The notes beneath the pieces are model-generated. The model was not told the origin of the DNA, did no database searches, and saw nothing but the letters and a program-made list of their open reading frames with translations. Below are positions 25,077 to 34,045 of a stretch of 44,050 nucleotides of DNA, in pieces. Numbering within the stretch: the stretch's first letter is position 1; every line of letters starts with the position of its first letter. Source of the stretch: Verrucomicrobiota bacterium (GTDB taxonomy: Bacteria; Verrucomicrobiota; Verrucomicrobiia; Limisphaerales; UBA1096); assembly GCA_014382705.1 (NCBI GenBank), contig JACNJE010000126.1:1-44050 (forward strand), given 5' to 3'. Position numbers and translations under genes: made by a program.

Positions 25077-28000
25077 TCACGGCGTGCCGCCCTGCAGTTG
25101 TTTCACCCGCGTTTGCACGCGCTGCAGTTCCTCCGCCGGGGCGGACTCGGGGTCGGCGTATTTCAGGTACAGCTCGTAGTTCTTGAGTGCCTCGGCCGAT
25201 TGGCTTTTCGCCTCGGCAATCTCGGCGAGGTGCAAATAAATACCGATGGCATCGGGGTGAAACTCGCGAAGTTTTTCGTAATCTTCTCTGGCGTTGTCAT
25301 ACTGTTTCGTCGCCATGTATGAGGTGGCACGATGCGCCAGGAGTTCGCGGTTGTAGGCTCCGTTTTCCAGCAGTTCAGACAAAAGCAAGATGGCGTCCTC
25401 GTGCCTGTCCATTCGCTGGTAGATTACCGCTTTCTGGAACTCGAAGCCTTTCCTGCCCGTTCTGTCGATGGCGTTATTGATGTTTTTAAGCGCTAGGTCG
25501 AAATCTCCCTTTTCGGTGTAGGCCGCGGCGATCAACGAATGCAGGTTGGATTTTTGCTGTGAATCGGCCTGCGGCAGGGCTGACTGAAACAGCTCGATCG
25601 CATCGTCATAACGCTTCAACCATGAAAGCAGGTTGCCCTTGACCTTTAACCGTTCCGAGTCGTCAGGATGAGCCTTGAGCCAGTTGTCGAGCAGCGCCAG
25701 CGCCTTCGTGTTCTGGTCGTGATCCAGGTGAAATTCTAGCAGGGTGTTGAGGCCGGGGACGGTGTCCATGTGCGGCTTTAACTGGCTGAGCAAATACTTT
25801 TCGGTTTCTATGGGATCGGAATCGGCTAGCATCAGGCCGGCTTGGAGGCGAATCAACTTGATTTGCTGGTCGGGAATAAACGGGTTTGCTTCGTTCATCG
25901 CCTCGAGCCGCTCGATGAACAGTTTCGCCTTCTCGGACAGCCCGTACGACACAAACATGTCCGCGATGAAAAAGACCGGATCCGGGAACGTGGCAGCTCG
26001 CTCGGCGGCGCGCGTCAGTTCGTGGTAAGCCTGTCGTATTTCAGTCTTTTCCGCGAAGTCACGGCCAAGCTGAAAACAGGCCTGCGGCACATCGACGGGG
26101 CCATATGTCTTTAGAGTATAGTCAATTTCGTTATTGGTTAACTCCCCGTCGCTGTTCGCGTCGATCAACTCGTTCGCTTCAATCAGTTGATCCAAATCCT
26201 CATCAAATCCGTAGTTGGACTCGGGGTTGACTTGGCGAAGGTTGGCTTGGGCAATGATGTTGCCTTTTGGGCTGCCCTCGTAAAGTTTGCAGGCGGCGAG
26301 GAAAAGCTTTTCTGCGGCCTTCGGAGCCTTCGGGTTTTTGTTCCTGGCGAGATCGACTCCCCGGTGGTTCAGGTTTCGGGAGAGCCAACCCGTGATGACA
26401 AGTGAGTCGAGAAACTTGTTTTTCCAAAGGGTCTCGCTTTGCTCGGCGACCGTTGCGAAGCGTTCCAGGATGTCATCTGCAAGGGTTTCATCGGTCGCGA
26501 CCTGCTCGCCGGTCAGGGATGGTTTATCCAGCGAGTCGGTTTCGGTGGGGTACGGCATCAACCGGAAAATCCCCTTCTCCGGCTTGAGGTAAAACCGTTC
26601 AAGAAAGTAGCCAAAGCTGGGGTGCAGATAGTAGATGGGAGTGTTGGCACTGACCGCCTGCAACCGGTCGAGGATCAGGAACACGTCCACATGCTTGGAA
26701 CTGGCCACTTCGTCAGTCAATTCCGGCCAGGCGGTATCGCGCTTGGCCAAGCGCATCTGGTATTCCGGGGAGGCCAACTGGTGCGTCTCCACCAGCAACA
26801 TGTTGTCTCCGGCACCGGACCGGGCCAGTTCCGCCCGCAGGAGTTGGCTTTGCGGAGTCATGTCGTCGTCGGTGAACAGGATGGCCTTGTCGTCGGGGAG
26901 ATTTGCGGCCAGCCATTTTGTGTAGGAATGGGTGATGCCGTTCTTGTTGTGATCGACCATCGGTTCCAGATTCCGCCAGGCCAGCACGGCGATGACCCCC
27001 GCTGCGGTGATCTGCAACCCGATGTGCAGCCCGCGGTTCAGCGCCTTGGCCAGTTCGGATGGCTTGCGCCATTGCCGGAGTTCCTCCTTGCCGGACAACA
27101 GCAGCAGGTATCCCAGGAAATACCCGATGCTCAATGCGCCAAGATAGTAAAACGTCAGGAACGGCGCGCCGATGCCAGTGACCTGCGGCAGATTGACCAG
27201 TTTGCGCGGACTGACCACATGGTCGAACGCCACGTAGACGCAAACGGCCAGAAACAGGAAATGCACCAAGCGGAGGAGGCCGGTCGTAATGACCGATGCG
27301 GCGGCGTTGGTGTCGCCAAACGTCGCGGGCCAGCGGATGCTCACCAGCAACAGGGGCAGGATCGCCGTGGAGGCCATGACCATCACCATCAGCCGCTGAC
27401 TGAACAGGTTCGCAACGAACGACTTTTGCCGTCCGAGGTTGGCCATCAGTACGTCCGTGAAGCTCTCCCCGCTGCCGAACGCCACGGCGGCCAGCGGCAG
27501 CAGCAGATAGAGTGACAGGCCGGCCAGGCCGTTCAACGCCAGCTTCAGCGGCAGGCCGTCCTGGAACAACCGCATGCGGGCTGTCCACAACAGCGCCACA
27601 CCGAACAGCGGCAGGAATCCGATCATGCCCCAGTTGTTCGTGATGCCGACCGCGTAGACGAGCACCGCGCGGGTGAGCCACTGCGCCTTGTGGTCGACCC
27701 GGTACTCCAGCAGGCAGCGGATGACGTAGGCGAACAGCAGCACGTTGAGCATCTCGCCGGTGCCGGCCGTGGCGTGCTGCCAGAAGCTCAATTGCAGCCC
27801 GCACACCAGCGCGGCAAACAGGGCGGGCACCCAGTTGGCGGGCAGGCTCAGCAGCGAGTGCGCGGTCTGCTCGCGCTGCCGCTGCTCCTTCGTGCGGTCG
27901 TGCGGAAGCAGCACCACCGAGCGCGCCAGCAGCGCCAGCGTCAATGCCCCGAACAGCGCGGCCAGCGCGTTCATCGCCGTCGGCATCACCGAGGCCGGCA

Positions 28001-28211
28001 ACAACCGCAGCGGCAGGGTGAGCAGGTACAGCAGCGGGGCCTCAAAGGGCGCCTCGCCGGTCCACCCCCCGACGTTCGACACGGCGGGCAGGCTCGCGAA
28101 ACTAATCCACGAATGCAGCGTGAGCAGATACAGCACCCCCATGCCAAGGGCAACGGCCCAGGGGAGGCGGGTGGCAGCGAATGACTTCAGCGGGTTGCTA
28201 TGTTGTGCCAT
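25077..28211 (-). CDS. DUF2723-like membrane protein with EF-hand-like loop and TPR domain
   Basis: 1044 residues from ATG 28211 (MAQHSNPLKSF); an open frame reaches 28259 but lacks support. The N-terminal half has about ten to twelve membrane helices and the DUF2723 pattern of GT-C-like proteins (GEAPFEAPLLYLLTLPLRLL, LSFWQHATAGTGEMLNVLLF, GITNNWGMIGFLPLFG). A soluble domain follows (about 460-680), then a canonical EF-hand-type loop DANSDGELTNNE near residue 685, then TPR repeats to the end (EKGDFDLALKNINNAIDR, KQYDNAREDYEKLREFHPD). The topology suggests a lipid-linked-sugar glycosyltransferase with a periplasmic TPR platform; this is inference. The stop overlaps the possible GTG start of the glycosyltransferase downstream. 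Confidence 0.82.
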   Translation of the reverse strand: MAQHSNPLKSFAATRLPWAVALGMGVLYLLTLHSWISFASLPAVSNVGGWTGEAPFEAPLLYLLTLPLRLLPASVMPTAMNALAALFGALTLALLARSVVLLPHDRTKEQRQREQTAHSLLSLPANWVPALFAALVCGLQLSFWQHATAGTGEMLNVLLFAYVIRCLLEYRVDHKAQWLTRAVLVYAVGITNNWGMIGFLPLFGVALLWTARMRLFQDGLPLKLALNGLAGLSLYLLLPLAAVAFGSGESFTDVLMANLGRQKSFVANLFSQRLMVMVMASTAILPLLLVSIRWPATFGDTNAAASVITTGLLRLVHFLFLAVCVYVAFDHVVSPRKLVNLPQVTGIGAPFLTFYYLGALSIGYFLGYLLLLSGKEELRQWRKPSELAKALNRGLHIGLQITAAGVIAVLAWRNLEPMVDHNKNGITHSYTKWLAANLPDDKAILFTDDDMTPQSQLLRAELARSGAGDNMLLVETHQLASPEYQMRLAKRDTAWPELTDEVASSKHVDVFLILDRLQAVSANTPIYYLHPSFGYFLERFYLKPEKGIFRLMPYPTETDSLDKPSLTGEQVATDETLADDILERFATVAEQSETLWKNKFLDSLVITGWLSRNLNHRGVDLARNKNPKAPKAAEKLFLAACKLYEGSPKGNIIAQANLRQVNPESNYGFDEDLDQLIEANELIDANSDGELTNNEIDYTLKTYGPVDVPQACFQLGRDFAEKTEIRQAYHELTRAAERAATFPDPVFFIADMFVSYGLSEKAKLFIERLEAMNEANPFIPDQQIKLIRLQAGLMLADSDPIETEKYLLSQLKPHMDTVPGLNTLLEFHLDHDQNTKALALLDNWLKAHPDDSERLKVKGNLLSWLKRYDDAIELFQSALPQADSQQKSNLHSLIAAAYTEKGDFDLALKNINNAIDRTGRKGFEFQKAVIYQRMDRHEDAILLLSELLENGAYNRELLAHRATSYMATKQYDNAREDYEKLREFHPDAIGIYLHLAEIAEAKSQSAEALKNYELYLKYADPESAPAEELQRVQTRVKQLQGGTP
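26740..26753. repeat. Perfect palindrome in coding sequence
   Basis: CGCTTGGCCAAGCG, extended by one base on each side to a 16-bp palindrome, read as RLAKR in the DUF2723-like gene. It is the only copy of the core in that 3.1-kb gene. Confidence 0.85.
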
Positions 28212-28295
28212 CGACTCGGATGCGGCGACAGTTGAACCCCACCCGCCCATCCTTTGCAAGGCTGGTTTTGGCGGGCCGGTTTTCTGTGCCGTGGT

Positions 28296-29525
28296 TCACG
28301 TGCTGGTGTTGAGCCGCAGGTCACTCACGCACTCCACGTGCTGGGTGTGGGGAAACATATCCAGCGGAACGACCTGCTCCAGTCGATAGACCCCGTCGGC
28401 GCAGAGAGTGTTCAAATCCCGCGCCAGCGTGGCCGGGTGGCACGAGACGTAAATGATCTGGGCCGGCCGAATCTCGCGCAGTTGGCCAAGCGCCGCCGCC
28501 GCGCAGCCCTTGCGGGGCGGGTCGAGGATGACGGTGGTGTTGCCGTCCGAGAACTTGGCCAAGAGCCCCGGCAGCAGATGCTCGGTGCGGCCTTCGACGA
28601 ACTCGCCGTTGTCGCCGCCAAACTTGGTGGCGTTCTCGCGGGCGGCGAGGATGGCACGGTGGTCGTACTCCACGCCGGCGTAGCGCTTGGCCAAGCCGGC
28701 CAACTCGATCCCCAGGAACCCGACGCCACAGTAGGCATCGATCAGGTAGTCCGAGCCGCCCGCCTGAAACATCTTCCGCAGGATCTCGACCATCCGCGGC
28801 AGCATGAAATAGTTGGTCTGGAAAAAGGAGTGATCCGGCACCACCCACTCCTCCGGTGCCACGCGCAGGTTCACCTTCACGCCGCCCTTGTTCGGCGGGT
28901 TGTTGCGCACCTGCGGGATTTGCGCGTTCAACGCCGGCTCAGCGATCTTGCAGTCGTCCACCTCGACGACCCAGTGGGAGTTGCGTTTGCGGAAACCGAC
29001 CAGCAGCTTCTTCGCCTTCCCGTTCCACTGGCTGCGGATGAGGATGCGGTTGCGATAATTGAACGGCTGCGGGCAGGCGACCACCGGTGCCACCCGGTCC
29101 TCCGGGAAACCGCCGATGCGGCTGAAGAGCGACGCAACCTGCTTCTGCTTCATCGCCAACTGCGCCTCGTACGCCATGTGCTGGTATTGGCAGCCGCCGC
29201 AGTCGCCGAAATAACCGCACGCCGGCTCGACCCGGCTTTCCGCCGGCTCGACGACGTTGACGAGGTCGGCGCGGGCGAAGTTTTTCTTCACCTCGGTGAT
29301 CTCGGCCTCGACCGTCTCGCCCTCGATCACCAGCGGCACGAACACCACAAACCCATCCACGCGCCCGACGCCCTCGCCGCCAAAGGCCACGTCGTCGATG
29401 CGCACCGTGACCCGTTGGCCGACCTCCGGTCGGGTGAGGTCCTCTTTCGCAGTTGGGGTTGCCGTGTCGCTCAAAGCAGGGTTGCGCTTGGCCAAGCCCA
29501 AATGGAAGGGCCAAGGCCGGGGCAC
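28296..29525 (-). CDS. 23S rRNA (uracil-5-)-methyltransferase family protein (RlmD/RumA-like)
   Basis: SAM-dependent RNA m5U methyltransferase. An N-terminal TRAM domain (about 30-90, VTVRIDDVAFGGEGVGRVDG) is followed by the iron-sulfur cysteines CGYFGDCGGCQYQH and DDCKIAEPALN, the RNA-fold domain, and the methyltransferase domain: YLIDAYCGVGFLGIELAG, ILDPPRKGC and the catalytic-Cys motif YVSCHPATLARDL. 409 residues from GTG 29525; the first ~20 are unsupported and a TTG near residue 18 is an alternative. Whether it modifies U1939, U747 or tRNA cannot be decided. Palindrome copies are read as GLAKRN and GLAKRY. Confidence 0.9.
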   Translation of the reverse strand: MPRPWPFHLGLAKRNPALSDTATPTAKEDLTRPEVGQRVTVRIDDVAFGGEGVGRVDGFVVFVPLVIEGETVEAEITEVKKNFARADLVNVVEPAESRVEPACGYFGDCGGCQYQHMAYEAQLAMKQKQVASLFSRIGGFPEDRVAPVVACPQPFNYRNRILIRSQWNGKAKKLLVGFRKRNSHWVVEVDDCKIAEPALNAQIPQVRNNPPNKGGVKVNLRVAPEEWVVPDHSFFQTNYFMLPRMVEILRKMFQAGGSDYLIDAYCGVGFLGIELAGLAKRYAGVEYDHRAILAARENATKFGGDNGEFVEGRTEHLLPGLLAKFSDGNTTVILDPPRKGCAAAALGQLREIRPAQIIYVSCHPATLARDLNTLCADGVYRLEQVVPLDMFPHTQHVECVSDLRLNTST

Positions 29526-29573
29526 ATTACCCGCACCGCCGGCCTTGCGAAAGACTGTTGTGTGAAAAGCGAC

Positions 29574-30620
29574 CTACTTTTTATGGTGCTGCTCGTAATG
29601 CTGCCGGAGCAGGTCCTCGCCGAAGTCGTGCTTCAGGTCGCGCACGACGAAGTGGACATGGTTGGCGCCGTTTTGCGTGTTGTCGTACTCGATCAGGAAA
29701 TGCGGCGCCTGGATGCGATAATAATGCCCCTGCCGCGGCTCGAGCGAGCCGGCCCAGGCGAAGTGGATCTTGCTGAGGCTGACACCCTCGAAATGTTTGA
29801 CGCCCTCGTCAGCGAGGTCGGGGCGGTAGTTGCGGAGCTGTTCCCCGATCAATCGCAGTAGCGAATCGGCCTGTTTTTTGTTCATCCCCGACGCAGCCAA
29901 GCCAAGCGGCTCGAGTGTTCGGGCCTTGCGGTCGGCCTTGGTGATGATGTCCGCCGGGGCTTTCTCGGCGACGATGGCCACCTTGCGCTGCCCGGCATCG
30001 AGCGACTTGGCCAGGGCGCGGGCGGTGTTCTCCTCCACGGCGAGCACCTGCAGCCCCTTGCGCGGGCCGTCGAGCACGATCCCGGGATTGGTGCCAAAAA
30101 AGAACGGCGTCAACCCGCCGATGTGGCCGTCCACCACGGTGAAACTCAGCGACAGGTGATGCCCCTCGAACCGCCAGCCCCAGGTGCCGTCCACACTTGG
30201 CTTGCCGAAGATGCTGATGAAGTACCACTTCGGGTCGCGGGCAAAGCGGCCTTTCGGGTTGGCGTCGTGCAGGATCTGCTCGAGGCTCATGATCTGCGCC
30301 GTCTTTTGCAGGCCGCGCGCACTCAACACCGAGGCCAGCAGCGAGTAGGCCATGTGCTGCTGCTCGGTCGTCATCTCGCGAAACGACAACCCGTGGCGCG
30401 GGTGCATCTCCGTCGGGACAAAGTGCCAGCGGGTGCGGTTGGGGTCGTCGAGTTTGAACGTCACCTTGGCTTTTTGCTCCGGCTTGAGTGTGGCAAGGAA
30501 GGCGTTGGCCGCGTGGGCCATGTCCGCCGCCGCAGCCTCGTCCGGGTGGGCGAAGGCTTGAGTCGAAAACGCCAGCGTCAATCCAAGGGCGACTGATCGA
30601 ATAAAGTGCAAGGAGTGCAT
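29574..30620 (-). CDS. Exported DUF3500 protein
   Basis: 348 residues from ATG 30620, which begins a signal peptide (MHSLHFIRSVALGLTLAFS, cleavage after AFAH). DUF3500 features are visible: NAFLATLKPEQKAKVTF, RTRWHFVPTEMHPRHGLSF, GKPSVDGTWGWRFEGHHLSL, a second segment near TPFFFGTNPG, and the C-terminal HYYRIQAPHFLIEYDNTQN. The His and Trp residues of GWRFEGHHLSL are conserved in the family. Its biochemical role is not known to me. It is divergent from the ROK kinase gene across about 90 bases. Confidence 0.85.
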   Translation of the reverse strand: MHSLHFIRSVALGLTLAFSTQAFAHPDEAAAADMAHAANAFLATLKPEQKAKVTFKLDDPNRTRWHFVPTEMHPRHGLSFREMTTEQQHMAYSLLASVLSARGLQKTAQIMSLEQILHDANPKGRFARDPKWYFISIFGKPSVDGTWGWRFEGHHLSLSFTVVDGHIGGLTPFFFGTNPGIVLDGPRKGLQVLAVEENTARALAKSLDAGQRKVAIVAEKAPADIITKADRKARTLEPLGLAASGMNKKQADSLLRLIGEQLRNYRPDLADEGVKHFEGVSLSKIHFAWAGSLEPRQGHYYRIQAPHFLIEYDNTQNGANHVHFVVRDLKHDFGEDLLRQHYEQHHKK

Positions 30621-30713
30621 GCGCCGGAGTCCAAGCCATTTCGCTGAAAATGGCAACGACAAAATGCTCCTCTCGACTTTGGCGGCGGCTCGGGCAATAA
30701 AGCGGCGGCATTC

Positions 30714-31634
30714 ATGGAGGCTGTTTTGGTTGGCATCGAGATTGGGGGCACGAAGATCCAGGTGGTCACCGGCGATGGCGATGCGTCAATCACCGGCCGG
30801 CAACGCTTTGCCACCTGCCCGGTTGCGGGCGCGGAAGGCATCCGCGAGCAACTCGCCGCCGCGTTGGCCAATATCAGCGGAAACCAAAAAATCACCGCGA
30901 TTGGCGTCGGCTTCGGCGGGCCGGTCGATCGCGAGACCGGCCGGATCTGCCGCTCGCATCAGGTCGCCGGGTGGGATGACTTCCCGCTCCGGGATTGGCT
31001 CCGCGAACAGGCCGCCGGCGTGCCGGTGGCCATCGAGAATGACGGCAACACCGCCGGACTCGGCGAGGCGCTCGCCGGGGCGGGGCAGGGGCAAAACCCG
31101 GTTTTTTACATCACGCTGGGCAGCGGCATCGGTGGGGGGCTGGTGATCGACGGGAAGATTTATCACGGCCACTCGTTGACCGAGGCGGAGATCGGCCACG
31201 TGCGGCTTGGCCCGGCGGGGGAGACGCTCGAGTCGCGCTGCTCCGGCTGGGCGGTGGATCGGCGGCTCCGCGAGCACGCCGCCGCCAACCCGGATTCGCC
31301 CTTGGCCAAGCGGCTCGATGGCGAGGGCGGTGAGGCGTGTCACTTGGCCAAGGCGATGGCCGACGGTGACGCCGGGGCCAAGGCAATTTTCGACGAAACC
31401 TGTGCCGGTCTCGCGCTTGGCCTGTCGCACGTCGTGCACCTCGTCAACCCGGCGGCGATCATCCTCGGCGGCGGCCTGTCGCTGATCGGCGAGCCGCTGC
31501 GGGCCGGTGTCGAAGCCGCGCTTGGGCGTGCGGTCATGGACGTGCTCAAGCCGGGGCCAAGCGTTCGCTTGGCCAAGCTCGGCGAGGACGCCGTGCCGGT
31601 TGGTGCGCTGCTTTTGGCCTTGAACGCCGGGTGA
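30714..31634 (+). CDS. ROK family sugar kinase lacking the usual zinc motif
   Basis: 306-residue ROK protein: N-terminal phosphate loop GIEIGGTKIQVV, GVGFGGPVDRETGRI, the catalytic Asp in AIENDGNTAGLGEALAG, LGSGIGGGLVIDG and EIGHVRL. The usual CxCGxxGCxE zinc site is replaced by ESRCSGWAVDRRL, with one Cys. No helix-turn-helix domain, so it is an enzyme rather than a repressor. It overlaps the SIS-domain gene as GTGA, so both probably act on the same sugar phosphate. Likely substrates are a glucose-, fructose- or mannose-type sugar (inference). Palindromes are read as PLAKRLD, HLAKAM and RLAKLG. Confidence 0.87.
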   Translation: MEAVLVGIEIGGTKIQVVTGDGDASITGRQRFATCPVAGAEGIREQLAAALANISGNQKITAIGVGFGGPVDRETGRICRSHQVAGWDDFPLRDWLREQAAGVPVAIENDGNTAGLGEALAGAGQGQNPVFYITLGSGIGGGLVIDGKIYHGHSLTEAEIGHVRLGPAGETLESRCSGWAVDRRLREHAAANPDSPLAKRLDGEGGEACHLAKAMADGDAGAKAIFDETCAGLALGLSHVVHLVNPAAIILGGGLSLIGEPLRAGVEAALGRAVMDVLKPGPSVRLAKLGEDAVPVGALLLALNAG

Positions 31635-31654
31635 GTTCTGCGACGGTGTGCCTC

Positions 31655-32224
31655 ATGCGCGAATGGATCGCCAATTACATCGAGGCCGAGAAGGCCGCGC
31701 TTGACTCCATCCCGGTCGGGCAGGTCGAGTCGGTCATCCTCAAGTTCAAGCAAGCCCACGCCGAGGGGCGGCAGATTTTTGTGTTTGGCAACGGCGGCAG
31801 CGCGTCCAACGCGTCTCACTTCGCCACGGACCTGGGCAAAGGCTCGTCCGACGCGCTGGGCAAGCGGTTCAAGGTTTTGTCGCTGAACGACAACGTGAGT
31901 TGGATGACCGCCATCGGCAACGACTACTCGTACGACGACATTTATCAGCGGCAACTCGAGAACTACGGCCAAGCCGGTGACATCGTGATGACGATGAGCG
32001 TGAGCGGCAGTTCGCCGAACCTGGTGAAGGCGTTCGAGTGGGCCAACGCCAACGGCCTGCACACCATCGCGCTCGTCGGCGGCAAGCGCGGCAAGCTGGC
32101 CGACTTGGCCAAGGAGACGATCGTGATCGACGACACCCACTACGGCCGCGCCGAGGATTGCCAAATGGGCATCGCCCACATGCTGTGCTACGCCTTCATG
32201 GAAGTGGACGAGTTGAAGGCGTAG
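31655..32224 (+). CDS. SIS-domain phosphosugar isomerase (GmhA-like)
   Basis: 189 residues from ATG 31655; a GTG at 31631 overlaps the ROK stop. The SIS fold is clear: VFGNGGSASNASHFATDLGKG, SLNDNVSWMTAIGNDYSYDD, MTMSVSGSSPNLVKAFEWA and a C-terminal GIAHMLCYAF. This pattern matches D-sedoheptulose-7-phosphate isomerase GmhA, which makes the first precursor of LPS heptose. The LPS-export genes elsewhere in the window suit this, but the adjacent ROK kinase means another phosphosugar substrate is possible. A terminator follows. Confidence 0.87.
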   Translation: MREWIANYIEAEKAALDSIPVGQVESVILKFKQAHAEGRQIFVFGNGGSASNASHFATDLGKGSSDALGKRFKVLSLNDNVSWMTAIGNDYSYDDIYQRQLENYGQAGDIVMTMSVSGSSPNLVKAFEWANANGLHTIALVGGKRGKLADLAKETIVIDDTHYGRAEDCQMGIAHMLCYAFMEVDELKA

Positions 32225-32243
32225 TTCAACCCAAATTCAAAGA

Positions 32244-32275
32244 AAAAGGCCCGACTGTTGTCGGACCTTTTTGCT
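32244..32275. terminator. Bidirectional terminator between convergent genes
   Basis: AAAGG-CCGAC and GTCGG-CCTTT form an 11-position stem with one C/A mismatch around TGTT, with A-rich and T-rich flanks. It can serve the SIS gene on plus and the isomerase gene on minus. Confidence 0.8.
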
Positions 32276-32294
32276 TTTGTAACTATCGGATTTA

Positions 32295-33341
32295 TTACGC
32301 TCCCATGTCGTCCTCGAAGGAGCCTTCGGCGACGGGGAAGCATAGGTTGTCGCGGACGTATTGGATGCCCTCGATGGCGGTGGCGTCGGCGTCGCGGTAT
32401 GCGCTCTCGGTCTCGGCGATGAGCGGGGCGGTCTCGGTGCCCATGATCTTGTTGTATCTCGCGGGGTAGCCGATGTTGATGAGCATCTCGACGTAGCGCA
32501 CCATGTTCAGGTCGCCGCTGCCGAGGTCGGTGAACTGCATCGCACGGTTGTGCCAGTCGCCGTCCATGCGCCGCAGCGGCACGCCGGGGCGGACGACAAA
32601 ATTCTTCACGTGGCAGGCGTAGACGCGGTCGCGCACGGCGGGGTGGGTGAAGCGCGTTTCCCAGTCTTCGCCCTCCCAGCAGTGCGACGGGTCGGCGTTG
32701 ACGCCGAGGCATTCGTCGCCGTCACAGATCTCGACGAGCCGGCCAAACTCCTCCGCGCACATCGCGGCCGTGCCGGGATGAATCTCGTGTGCGATCCGGA
32801 TGCCGAGGCTGTTGGCGTGCGCGCGAATCTTGGAGGTTTTCTCCACGAATCGCTCCTCGCCGGCCTTGACGAGGTCGAAGCCCGGCCCGGCCCAAAACCC
32901 CCACGGGTAGCCGGTGGCCAATTCCCAACCGTGGGAGACGCCCCAAAACATCGGCAAAATTTTCAGGCCAAGCTCGGCGCACAAATCCATCAGGCGCAGG
33001 ATGTACGCCTCGTACCACTGCTCCAGTTCCTCCGGGCTTTTGTCCTGATTCGGGCCGTGGATAAACGGATGGCCGCTCTTGGTACCGGTCCACGCGCTGG
33101 TGTGCACCCAAAACGCGCAGTGGCCGCTCACGCCGTCGAGCTTGAGGCCGTGTTTCTCGAATGTGTCGCGGATGTCCTGTGCGCTTTTGAATGCCTCGCC
33201 GGTGTCGCCATCCTCGAACATATAATGGCTTGGCTGCGCCCCGGCGGCTCCGGCTTCTTTGGCGAAGGCGAGGAATCCCTCGAGCCCCTTGCCGCCGTGC
33301 TGCGCGCCCTCGATGCTGCTGTGATAAATCGGTTTTGCCAT
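32295..33341 (-). CDS. Sugar phosphate isomerase/epimerase (xylose isomerase-like TIM barrel)
   Basis: 348-residue AP-endonuclease-2-like TIM barrel. Metal-ligand segments are visible: RIAHEIHPGTAAMC (Glu, His), GVNADPSHCWEGED (Asp, His), YACHVKNFVV and a late Glu near IMGTETAPL. Family members isomerise or epimerise sugars or inositols using a divalent metal. No signal peptide, so cytoplasmic. It stands alone between a terminator and the hairpin-rich region. The substrate is not predictable from sequence. Confidence 0.87.
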   Translation of the reverse strand: MAKPIYHSSIEGAQHGGKGLEGFLAFAKEAGAAGAQPSHYMFEDGDTGEAFKSAQDIRDTFEKHGLKLDGVSGHCAFWVHTSAWTGTKSGHPFIHGPNQDKSPEELEQWYEAYILRLMDLCAELGLKILPMFWGVSHGWELATGYPWGFWAGPGFDLVKAGEERFVEKTSKIRAHANSLGIRIAHEIHPGTAAMCAEEFGRLVEICDGDECLGVNADPSHCWEGEDWETRFTHPAVRDRVYACHVKNFVVRPGVPLRRMDGDWHNRAMQFTDLGSGDLNMVRYVEMLINIGYPARYNKIMGTETAPLIAETESAYRDADATAIEGIQYVRDNLCFPVAEGSFEDDMGA

Positions 33342-33520
33342 GGTTCTACGGTGTATTCAGTCAAAAGTTTCGTGTGAAACGGCCGGGACATTAAGCGCAA
33401 AGCTGCCCCCGATGCAACCCACTTCCCGGGAGGGGGAGATTGGTTTGGGGAGCGTACGCGGCTCGCGTGCGGATTCCGGCGTCCCGCCGGAATCGTTCCA
33501 GCTTGGCCAAGCGGTCGAGT

Positions 33521-33646
33521 TGTCGCCTGAAAGGCGACCTCTGCGTAGCCGAGGGGAACGCCCTCGGGGGGCGCACCGCATCGAGTCATCAGCCCCGTAG
33601 GGGGTGTTCAATGTAATCTAGTCATGCGGATTGAAGTACCCCGACC
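33521..33646. repeat. Dispersed intergenic repeat, copy A
   Basis: Shares with copy B (37893-38020) the hairpin TGTCGCCTGAAAGGCGAC, then TGCGTAGCCG, a GC-rich hairpin, CAGCCC and GGGGGTGTTCAA, and finally TTGAAGT with CCCCGAC. Both copies follow a TTGGCCAA palindrome by 10-25 bases. Confidence 0.85.
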
Positions 33647-33687
33647 GTCCTCAACGATTCCCGTCACGATCGGTTTTCGATTTTAAC

Positions 33688-33947
33688 GAAGCCGGAGGCT
33701 TCACAGCCAATAGCCGGTGGTAAGCGAGCGCCACCACCGGAAACGCCGACGAACGAAACCCACCCCGGCGGGGTGGCAGAGATCCCGCACGAAAATCGCC
33801 CCAAAATCACCCTGTCCGTCCATGTTTGTTTTTGTGCCGCCCCGATGGGGCACCCCACTTGGCCAAGCGCGACTTGTCAAAAACAAGAACTGACCCTTAC
33901 GGGTTCGCGAAGTCGCAACGGCATGAACAAAAGAATCCCAACGGGAT
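33688..33947. repeat. Array of short hairpins
   Basis: In order: GAAGCC-GGA-GGCTTC (33688-33702), CCGGTGGT with ACCACCGG (33714-33740), CCACCCC-GGC-GGGGTGG (33760-33776), GCCCC-GAT-GGGGC (33839-33851), ACCC-TTAC-GGGT (33893-33904) and ATCCC-AAC-GGGAT (33935-33947). Units differ in sequence but share the design of a GC-rich stem with a tiny loop. Confidence 0.75.
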
Positions 33948-34011
33948 AAACAAGCCAGCGCTTACGACCGTGCTGCCCCATCACTGGTGATTTTGTAACC
34001 TTATTTTGGGG

Positions 34012-34039
34012 CTGACATTTTTGGGTGGCGCGGTATGTT
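34012..34039 (+). promoter_or_regulatory. Possible promoter of the toxin-antitoxin operon
   Basis: CTGACA (34012-34017), a 16-base spacer and TATGTT (34034-34039). If used, transcription would begin at about the GTG start, giving a leaderless message. Weak evidence. Confidence 0.25.
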
Positions 34040-34045
34040 TTGGCC

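Larger units (their letters stand above)
33342..34045. other. 700-base intergenic region rich in short hairpins
   Basis: No gene is seen. It holds one copy of a ~126-base repeat (33521-33646), a palindrome copy at 33501-33513, another near 33851-33862, and a series of short GC-rich inverted repeats with loops of mostly three to five bases. The last 30 bases may carry the promoter of the antitoxin gene. Confidence 0.75.

Noticed and set aside
33521-33947. CRISPR array
   Set aside because: The hairpins differ in sequence and spacing; there are no identical direct repeats with unique spacers and no cas genes.
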